From assembly GCF_900659865.1 (NCBI RefSeq), contig NZ_LR213769.1:1-64000 (forward strand): 64,000 nucleotides of DNA, in the 5' to 3' direction. Positions 59,281 through 64,000 of this stretch are shown piece after piece. The stretch's first letter is position 1. Every line of letters starts with the position of its first letter. The translations under genes were made by a program, and so were the position numbers. The notes under the pieces are model-generated. The model had not been told where the DNA came from. It was given only the letters and a program-made list of their open reading frames with translations, and ran no database searches. Source of the DNA: Hyella patelloides LEGE 07179 (lineage in GTDB: Bacteria > Cyanobacteriota > Cyanobacteriia > Cyanobacteriales > Xenococcaceae).

Positions 59281-59880
59281 TTATTTTGTGGTCGCTATAT
59301 CAGAATACAATTTTTTTTGTTGAATATAATTTTCTACCGCAGCAGTTATTACAGTAGTGTCTCCTCGTAAACGATATCGAGAAGAAGAAACTCTAGGAGC
59401 ATTAAGAGTTGCTATAGTATATTGACCGCCTAACGCTTGTAAATTAGCTAGATCGGATTTTTCAATAGTATAAGCACTGCGAGGGATAACTAAAATTTTA
59501 ACTTGTTTTAAAAGTTTTTCTATCTGATACCAAGTAATAATTTGTTTTACCAAGTCAGCCCCAATAACAAGTGTGAACTCGGCATCTCCCCAAATTTGTT
59601 GGGCTTTTTGAACAGTAATTAAAGTTCTGCGATCGCTTATAGACTGACAAAGAGTAATATTATTTTTTAGTGGTTCAATTTCTTGAATAGTTAGCTTTAA
59701 CATCTCCGAACGATTGTGCAAATTAGTTTGATGAGCTTTAAAAGGATTATCAGAAGCCCAAACCACAATCAAATCGTAATGTTGTGACAGCCATCTTAAA
59801 ATAGTTTGATGACCCGCAGTAGGAGGATCGGCACTTGTCCCAAATAAAGCTATTTTACTGCTCGATGATATGTTATTCAT
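59281..59880 (-). CDS. nadD: Nicotinate-nucleotide adenylyltransferase NadD
   Basis: 199 residues. The N terminus ALFGTSADPPTAGH carries the nucleotidyltransferase GxF..DP.H.GH-type signature in the form T-A-G-H, and VSSSRYRLR near the C terminus matches the ISSTxIR motif. It transfers AMP from ATP to nicotinate mononucleotide, giving deamido-NAD, the substrate of NadE encoded nearby. Length and motif spacing are ordinary for cyanobacterial NadD. I take the ATG at 59880; no strong ribosome binding site is evident. Confidence 0.88.
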   Translation of the reverse strand: MNNISSSSKIALFGTSADPPTAGHQTILRWLSQHYDLIVVWASDNPFKAHQTNLHNRSEMLKLTIQEIEPLKNNITLCQSISDRRTLITVQKAQQIWGDAEFTLVIGADLVKQIITWYQIEKLLKQVKILVIPRSAYTIEKSDLANLQALGGQYTIATLNAPRVSSSRYRLRGDTTVITAAVENYIQQKKLYSDIATTK

Positions 59881-60141
59881 TACGTAATCTTTACTTTAAT
59901 TGATTATAATTAAATCTTGTTTCTTAAAAAACGATTGTTTTAACTTAGCTTTACTTGATTTTAGTAATTGTAATAATTAAGTAAGGTATCTTCAATAAAA
60001 AATCAATTTTTGTCTCATAATAATCGATTTGTGATTTTCTCTTTCATAATTTAGGTGGTGAAACAAACTGCAAAATTCAATTGAAAATTGTTATTGAGTT
60101 GACTAACTGAGAAATTAATTAACTTTAGGAGTTAAAATATA

Positions 60142-60267
60142 ATGATTGTAAGTCAAACATTAAAAAGTCTTGTTCAGTACCTAGCTGAAGGATTTGCTCG
60201 TATTTTTAGCCCTAGTAAAGATCGATATCCTGTAATTGGTGTACAGCCTTTTGAGGGAGATATTTAG
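60142..60267 (+). CDS. 41-residue conserved-looking small protein
   Basis: A short gene with a good AGGAG ten bases ahead of the ATG. It encodes MIVSQTLKSLVQYLAEGFAR and then IFSPSKDRYPVIGVQPFEGDI: an amphipathic helix followed by a compact proline-containing tail. From memory, similar short proteins with an FSPS(K/E)DxYP..GVQPF.G tail occur in many cyanobacteria, but I cannot name one. The flanking 260 and 308 bases hold no other gene. Confidence 0.6.
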   Translation: MIVSQTLKSLVQYLAEGFARIFSPSKDRYPVIGVQPFEGDI

Positions 60268-60575
60268 TTACTCTAGTGCTTATTTTGACTAGTAGCTTAC
60301 TCGAAATACTACTGTTCCAAAACAGGATAGTAAACTTTGAGTTAGTTAGCAAATATATTTAACCCAGAAATAGTACAATTAAATATTTAAAGGATATTCT
60401 TATCCTAATTAGAGTCGAAATACTTAAGGTAGTATTACCAATAAAAAGTATTATCGGCTTTTTAGTTGATATTGACATTAATTAACAGTAGGCAAAATCC
60501 CAATTTTTAAAATTTATTGTCTTTACAAAAATATACAATGATAGGATAGCCACCTACCAAAATAGTCAATAAGCA
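60268..60575. other. AT-rich gap
   Basis: 308 bases between the small gene and the next membrane protein. I see no gene, repeat or clear hairpin. Confidence 0.5.
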
Positions 60576-61133
60576 ATGAGCAATCAAATCTCATCAGTTA
60601 ACAGTTTTAATATTTCACCTATTATACGAATTACTCTTCTTTGTCTGTACCCAGCTTTAACAGTACCTTTACCATTTTTAGCCCAAGCGACATCGGCTCC
60701 TATTTCTCCCAAACTACTGTGGGTAGGAATTGCTCTGGGCGCAGTATTTATTTATGGTTTACTAAGTCAAAAAGTAATTTTAGATGAAGAGAAAATCCAA
60801 GTAACATATCCCAGTTGGATACCATCTCAACTCTACAAAGGTTGGTCTTTACCTTGGAATAAAGTTGCTGCTTTGAGAATGCGTACCACAGGACAAGGAG
60901 GATTAGTATACTATCTAGTCACTCCAGAAAAAGATCGTGCTTATCTTTTACCAATGCGAATTGCTGGTTTTGCCAAAATGGTCAAAATAGTAGAGCAAAA
61001 AACAGGAATTGACACCACAGATATCCGCCCTTTAGCTCAACCCTGGATGTACTTGATTTTATTTATCTGCACTATGCTGTTGTGGTTAGTTGATGGCTGG
61101 ACAATTTGGACAGCAATCTCTCTTCAGGGGTAA
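60576..61133 (+). CDS. Membrane protein with PH-like core, function unknown
   Basis: 185 residues with hydrophobic helices at about 18-37, 46-64 and 158-180. Between them is a beta-rich stretch (QKVILDEEKIQVTYPSWIP...SLPWNKVAALRMRT...YLVTPEKDRAYLLPM) that resembles the bacterial PH-type domains of small membrane proteins. The next gene, co-directional after 158 bases, is another multi-helix membrane protein. No catalytic motif; function unknown. Confidence 0.65.
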   Translation: MSNQISSVNSFNISPIIRITLLCLYPALTVPLPFLAQATSAPISPKLLWVGIALGAVFIYGLLSQKVILDEEKIQVTYPSWIPSQLYKGWSLPWNKVAALRMRTTGQGGLVYYLVTPEKDRAYLLPMRIAGFAKMVKIVEQKTGIDTTDIRPLAQPWMYLILFICTMLLWLVDGWTIWTAISLQG

Positions 61134-61291
61134 TTCAGTCATTAGTTGTTAGCCAATAATGAGGTTGTTTCTATATTCTTATCTTATAGTTCCTGAATAA
61201 CTATATGATTCGAGCAAAAAAAGGTAAGATCATAAAGATTTGTAAACAAAAGTAACAAACATTATTTAATCTCTTTGTATTCTGACCTTCA

Positions 61292-61987
61292 ATGACTTTC
61301 TTCAACTTCTCCGAACCCATTTTTCGTCCTAAACAACACGCTTTAGACTTTCAAGACCGTCAAGGATTATGGCAATTTAAGCTTGAAATAAAAGATAAAA
61401 CTTTATTTTCAGCCATTTACACGAGAATAGACCAAGTTTTTGTCTTATGGGGTTTAGTATCTGCCATTATTTTCTTAACAGCACAATTCGCGCCTATTGA
61501 CTGGATTACCCAAGCAATTTTTTGGTCAATACTAACAGTCATCGGTACAGTAGTCATGGCAGTATTGACTTATTTTTGGGTCAGAGTAGAAAAGTTACGC
61601 TGGGTACTCTACAGTTGGATGTTTTTAATGATAGGCGGAGTAATTATTACCGATCTTGGTATCTTTTTAGGTTGGGGACATATCTTAATGCATTTATGTG
61701 ATATTTGGCTGATTCTGAGTGCTATTGGTTACACCTTAACTGGTATTGGTTTAAGATCCCGCGCTTTTTTCACCTCGGCTTTTTTGCATCTTTTAGGGAT
61801 AGCCATTTTACCTTATTGTCTGGGTTGGCAATTTTTAGCCACAGGTTTAGTTATGACAATTAATCTGCTAGTATTTGCCGAAACTCAGTGGGATATGCGT
61901 CCTCCCATTAACAATTATGGTGTGCTAACAGAAGAAGAAAAAGAGTTTAATCGTTTGCAATACCTAATTCGTCAAGGTTCTAGTTAA
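61292..61987 (+). CDS. Cyanobacterial multi-helix membrane protein, function unknown
   Basis: 231 residues. After a soluble N-terminal 45 residues there are about six hydrophobic helices between 50 and 200, then a hydrophilic tail (ETQWDMRPPINNYG...EEEKEFNRLQYLIRQ). I recognise no family motif or active site. It looks like a real gene: continuous coding bias and an ordinary ATG start (61292), though without a strong ribosome binding site. A hairpin follows its stop. Confidence 0.6.
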   Translation: MTFFNFSEPIFRPKQHALDFQDRQGLWQFKLEIKDKTLFSAIYTRIDQVFVLWGLVSAIIFLTAQFAPIDWITQAIFWSILTVIGTVVMAVLTYFWVRVEKLRWVLYSWMFLMIGGVIITDLGIFLGWGHILMHLCDIWLILSAIGYTLTGIGLRSRAFFTSAFLHLLGIAILPYCLGWQFLATGLVMTINLLVFAETQWDMRPPINNYGVLTEEEKEFNRLQYLIRQGSS

Positions 61988-61993
61988 AGATAA

Positions 61994-62008
61994 AGGAGCG
62001 AAGCTCCT
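61994..62008 (+). terminator. Hairpin after the membrane protein gene (possible terminator)
   Basis: AGGAGC-GAA-GCTCCT starts seven bases after the stop codon of the preceding gene. The stem is strong, but there is no T-run, so a transcription-stop role is only possible. Confidence 0.35.
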
Positions 62009-62128
62009 AGCTATAAGCCATAAGCTTTCTTGCCAGTTACAAGAAGTTTTAAACATCTCGTAACTGTAGACTACCTTCACAAGTTTATGAAGGTACAGGT
62101 CTTGAACCCTTCTAGCTTAGAGCCTAGT

Positions 62129-62169
62129 CCTAAAGGATACCGCTTCGCGACCGAAGGAAGTCCTTTAGG
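62129..62169. repeat. Inverted-repeat element related to the 46-kb insertion
   Basis: Arms CCTAAAGGA (62129-62137) and TCCTTTAGG (62161-62169). The reverse complement of 62146-62170 matches 46052-46076 in the MITE-like insertion at 24 of 25 positions. Confidence 0.8.
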
Positions 62170-62227
62170 GCATAAGCTTAAAGCTTAAAGCTTTTTGATA
62201 ATTTGAGATTGGGTAACAGAAATAATT

Positions 62228-64000
62228 TTAACTAATTGCGTTACCATCAATCTTAGTAATGGCGACAATAGCAGGACGAGGAGGTTGATTGGCACTATTA
62301 CTGGGCCAATTAGAGCCTAAAGGTACTTGGCGTTGTTGTTTAAAAGTTGCGCCATCAGTAGTTAATAGCTCAAAATCTCGCGTTTCTATTGCCATATCTT
62401 GTCTAATCCCATTTCTCTCCCCTGGATGCTGTATTGCGAGAAAAAGAGTTGTGCGATCGTTACTGAAAAAAGGGCCAGTACATTCACATCCAGTTGGGCC
62501 AATAGCGAAAGGATAAATTTCTCCTGCACTATTACCAGACATCGGTACATACCACAAAGAGTTATTGCCAAAGACTCCTGTAAGATCGCTACCAGATAAA
62601 GCTGCACCATCTTCAATGCGAGAGGGAACAGCTATATTTTGCTTACTGGTAGACATATCGGTGACAATCCACAAGTTACCACCCTTATCCACAGCAATAT
62701 TATCAGGGTTAGCAAAGCCAGCACCACCATTGGCAGGTTCACCTCCTGTAGCGAGACTGCTCCAACTAAAACTTAAAGCAGCAGGATCGCTATTTTCTTC
62801 TTCTAGCTTAAATAACCAACCATATTCGTAGTCAGTTTCGCCGTCGGGTCCTTGGAATACCGCTAAATCCGCACCACCATCACTCCCAGGAGAGCCAGAG
62901 GTAAAGGCAATAAATAAAGTACCATCTTCTGCCACAATGGTGTCTTCGGGACGAGCCGTACAGGTAATTCCTGCTGCATTGGCTGCATAGTGAGCATCAA
63001 TTAAGATTGCACCTTGTTGCTCTGTGTTATCTCCTTGATATAAGTCACTAAGGGTTTTAAATTGTTTTTGATATAGTTCAATAGGAAGATCGCTGGTAAT
63101 TTCTACCGCGCCCCCTTGTAGACGATCTGGGTTGGGTAGTTTAACAAGTCCGCCTCCTACTTCAGAAGACTTTACAGGATTGACAGGGGTATTGGGGTTG
63201 AGAGGTATCCATTCCCCTGTACCGTCTGCATTAAACTTGGCACCGTAAAGCATTCCTTGATTAAATAGACGGGAATTACTTTTATCTTGGGGATTTTTTA
63301 CTTTACCATTGCTAATAAACTTGTATAAATGTCCACCACGACGATCGCATCCAGAATAAACTACCAATTGTTTTCCTTCTTCGGCACGAATTCCAAAGGC
63401 TTCATGGCGATATCTACCTAACCAAGTATGCTTTGTACCATAGTCGCCAGGATTGGCAGGATCGATTTCTACTAGCCATCCGTATTTGTTTCCTGCTAAA
63501 CCAAAGACATTAGCTCTACCATCTACCTCTTCATCATTAATCAGAAAAGGCTTATCTGACGGACTCATCGATGAACCATCTGCCATTACTACTTCAGGAA
63601 TTTGATCTTGGACATTTTCTTCGGCACTCAACACAGTACCCCAAGGAGTTGTACCCCCAGCACAGTTTTGAAATGTCCCGATAATCCGATCGCCGAGATT
63701 GTCTTCGTAACCGAGTTTGTTTTTCTTTCGGAATACTCTGGTGGCTGCACCTGTGGATTTTAGGAGTTGTTGTGAATTTTCTAAACCAGAAATCCCTGTA
63801 ATACGGCGATCGCTTTTACTATAGGTACGTTCCCATTCACCCAAGGCGTTGCGACGCACTGAAATTACTCCCATACCTTGATCGATTAAGCCTTCTTGGG
63901 ATATTTCTTTAATTTGAGCTTTCAAAAGACTATCATCAGCCAAGGTAAAAGCGTCTATTTCACCTTCTTCATTGGTTTCTGCTTTTACTTGTGCAAAAGG
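62228..64000 (-). CDS. PhoX-type phosphatase (DUF839), C-terminal part; 5' end outside window
   Basis: The frame is open through the right edge, so the start lies outside; about 590 residues are seen. GTFQNCAGGTTPWGTVLSAEE is the hallmark PhoX segment (Cys and Glu bind the Fe/Ca cluster). KYGWLVEIDP, KHTWLGRYRHEAFG and GCDRRGGHLYKF follow in the family order, as does a blade-like repeat region up to CECTGPFFSND near the C terminus. PhoX enzymes are calcium/iron phosphatases, usually exported by the Tat pathway and induced by phosphate starvation; signal and promoter are not visible here. A shortened non-phosphatase relative cannot be excluded. Confidence 0.88.
   Translation of the reverse strand, partial: PFAQVKAETNEEGEIDAFTLADDSLLKAQIKEISQEGLIDQGMGVISVRRNALGEWERTYSKSDRRITGISGLENSQQLLKSTGAATRVFRKKNKLGYEDNLGDRIIGTFQNCAGGTTPWGTVLSAEENVQDQIPEVVMADGSSMSPSDKPFLINDEEVDGRANVFGLAGNKYGWLVEIDPANPGDYGTKHTWLGRYRHEAFGIRAEEGKQLVVYSGCDRRGGHLYKFISNGKVKNPQDKSNSRLFNQGMLYGAKFNADGTGEWIPLNPNTPVNPVKSSEVGGGLVKLPNPDRLQGGAVEITSDLPIELYQKQFKTLSDLYQGDNTEQQGAILIDAHYAANAAGITCTARPEDTIVAEDGTLFIAFTSGSPGSDGGADLAVFQGPDGETDYEYGWLFKLEEENSDPAALSFSWSSLATGGEPANGGAGFANPDNIAVDKGGNLWIVTDMSTSKQNIAVPSRIEDGAALSGSDLTGVFGNNSLWYVPMSGNSAGEIYPFAIGPTGCECTGPFFSNDRTTLFLAIQHPGERNGIRQDMAIETRDFELLTTDGATFKQQRQVPLGSNWPSNSANQPPRPAIVAITKIDGNAIS

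Overview
The window reads as a chromosome segment of a cyanobacterium. The evidence is the very frequent HIP1 octamer GCGATCGC, AT-rich intergenic DNA, heptanucleotide tandem repeats, and typical cyanobacterial families: mntCAB, RTX calcium-binding proteins, AAA-like NTPases, kinase mosaics, an RPE65 carotenoid oxygenase and a modular NRPS/PKS. The exact genus cannot be named from sequence alone. A baeocytous or filamentous strain rich in secondary metabolites would fit, but that is inference.

Layout. 1-4.9 kb: the 3' end of an RND efflux gene, a transposase-like fragment, the manganese ABC transporter operon mntC-mntA-mntB on the minus strand, and a short decayed copy of an RND gene. 4.9-32.1 kb: a biosynthetic cluster. 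A minus-strand ABC exporter faces a plus-strand operon of NRPS (C-A-T-E), NRPS/PKS (C-A-T-KS-AT-KR-ACP), NRPS with tandem thioesterases (TubC-like docking, C-A-T-TE-TE) and a sulfotransferase-like protein. A bicupin, a PhyH-type dioxygenase and an AMP ligase-KR-ACP protein follow. Specificity codes read from the A domains suggest Thr, Gly and Ile/Val. The inferred product is an acylated D-Thr / 4-amino-3-hydroxybutyrate / Ile(Val) compound, possibly cyclised and sulfated. Gene debris flanks the cluster on both sides: an RND remnant upstream and an IS630-type transposase remnant downstream.

32.7-45.5 kb: a DUF2834 membrane protein, a 2,053-residue Ser/Thr kinase/AAA/GAF/PAS/AAA mosaic, an RPE65-type carotenoid oxygenase, a vanadium-dependent haloperoxidase and a second AAA-like NTPase. 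45.9-46.3 kb: a small membrane-protein gene broken by a 97-bp insertion with a 5-bp target duplication. 46.4-52.8 kb: three co-directional genes that look like a redox/signalling set: a NapH-like membrane 4Fe-4S protein, an FHA-flavoreductase-2Fe-2S ferredoxin fusion, and a Ser/Thr kinase with an extracytoplasmic amino-acid-binding-type domain.

52.8-64 kb: an RTX protein split by a one-base frameshift, NAD biosynthesis genes (nadE, nadD) around a TPR protein, a 41-residue conserved-looking small protein, two membrane proteins, and the C-terminal part of a PhoX-type phosphatase running off the right edge.

A recurring theme is repeat invasion. Palindromic elements sit inside open reading frames without breaking them, in the KS, A and E domains and in a transposase fragment. 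Heptamer repeats and one MITE-like element occupy or disrupt other loci.
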